Source: Lysobacteraceae bacterium
Lineage (GTDB): Bacteria; Pseudomonadota; Gammaproteobacteria; Xanthomonadales; Xanthomonadaceae
NCBI GenBank assembly: GCA_031263725.1
Contig: JAISFF010000007.1
Coordinates: 18,522 to 82,521, forward strand
Reading direction: 5' to 3'
DNA: 64,000 nt
Part shown: positions 63,955 through 64,000 of the stretch, one piece after another
Layout of the letters: each line of letters starts with the position of its first letter
How positions within the stretch are numbered: the first letter of the stretch is position 1
Program-made: the position numbers and the translations under genes
Notes under the pieces: model-generated
Told to the model about the DNA's origin: nothing
Database searches by the model: none
What the model saw: only the letters and a program-made list of their open reading frames with translations

Positions 63955-64000
63955 ATGCCGCTGACTGATGTAAGCATCCGCAAAGCCAAGCCCTTCGACA
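63955..64000 (+). CDS. start of a tyrosine-type phage integrase (partial)
   Basis: The last 46 bases encode MPLTDVSIRKAKPFD, the N-terminus of the DUF4102/P4-type integrase family (Arm-DNA-bind domain, usual pattern MPLTDxxxRxAKP). The gene is cut by the end of the window. It reads away from tRNA-Val in the same direction, the standard arrangement for an island integrated in a tRNA 3' end. Confidence 0.75.
   Translation, partial: MPLTDVSIRKAKPFD

Overview
The window looks like a chromosomal segment of a gammaproteobacterium of the Lysobacteraceae (Xanthomonadaceae). The grounds are a GC content judged by eye at a little over 60%, a DUF6116-type protein, a fused cysNC gene, the gene order exbB-exbD-msbA-lpxK-kdsB, and two decayed relics of the glutamine-rich C-terminal domain (XVIPCD) that marks Xanthomonadales type IV secretion effectors. 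Genus cannot be fixed from the sequence alone.

Layout. 1-6.8 kb: a possible RelE/HigB toxin end at the left edge, a small cytochrome c, tcdA converging on a tatD-type nuclease, a glycine-zipper protein, a small HExxH protein, and minC-minD-minE with a GNAT acetyltransferase upstream. 6.9-12.9 kb: a DesK/NarL-type two-component pair, a membrane-anchored SRPBCC protein, a DUF423 protein, an AlkA-like glycosylase, cytochrome b561 and an M15 peptidase. 13.2-19.8 kb: a complete phosphate circuit, pstS-pstC-pstA-pstB-phoU-phoB-phoR, behind a textbook Pho box. 19.9-25.9 kb: an Ala-rich lipoprotein, a thiolase, a subtilisin-type autotransporter, an IS5-family remnant and endonuclease V. 26.0-35.8 kb: assimilatory sulfate reduction as two divergent arms, cysJ-cysI-cysH-cysG on the minus strand and a TSUP exporter-cysD-cysNC on the plus strand. 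36.0-38.2 kb: bfd and two bacterioferritin subunits. 38.5-42.0 kb: nadA-nadB-nadC. 42.9-46.2 kb: surface-glycan genes. 46.4-47.8 kb: trhP (yegQ). 48.3-59.9 kb: a ten-gene, tightly overlapped run comEC-exbB-exbD-msbA-lpxK-kdsB-LMW-PTP-thioredoxin/NHL-uvrC-pgsA. 60.5-64.0 kb: a disrupted tRNA cluster (Gly, Leu, Cys) with IS and integrase remnants, a nucleotide-sugar dehydrogenase, then tRNA-Val followed by the first codons of a phage-type integrase. The last is the probable left end of an integrated element that runs out of the window.

The most notable points are these. (1) The two adjacent bacterioferritin subunits have complementary lesions: one keeps the haem methionine but has lost ferroxidase ligands, the other keeps all ferroxidase ligands but has lost the methionine. 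(2) The pst transporter carries unusual residues in the phosphate-binding loop of PstS and in the ABC signature of PstB. (3) Two independent XVIPCD effector relics lie about 11 kb apart. (4) Four GGGGGCA motifs sit between tRNA-Val and the integrase start. (5) A thioredoxin-fold/NHL protein without redox cysteines is embedded in the lipid A/DNA-repair run. I saw no CRISPR array, rRNA gene or clearly new defence system. The core of the window is ordinary housekeeping, and the accessory signals are concentrated at tRNA genes and a few decayed intergenic regions.
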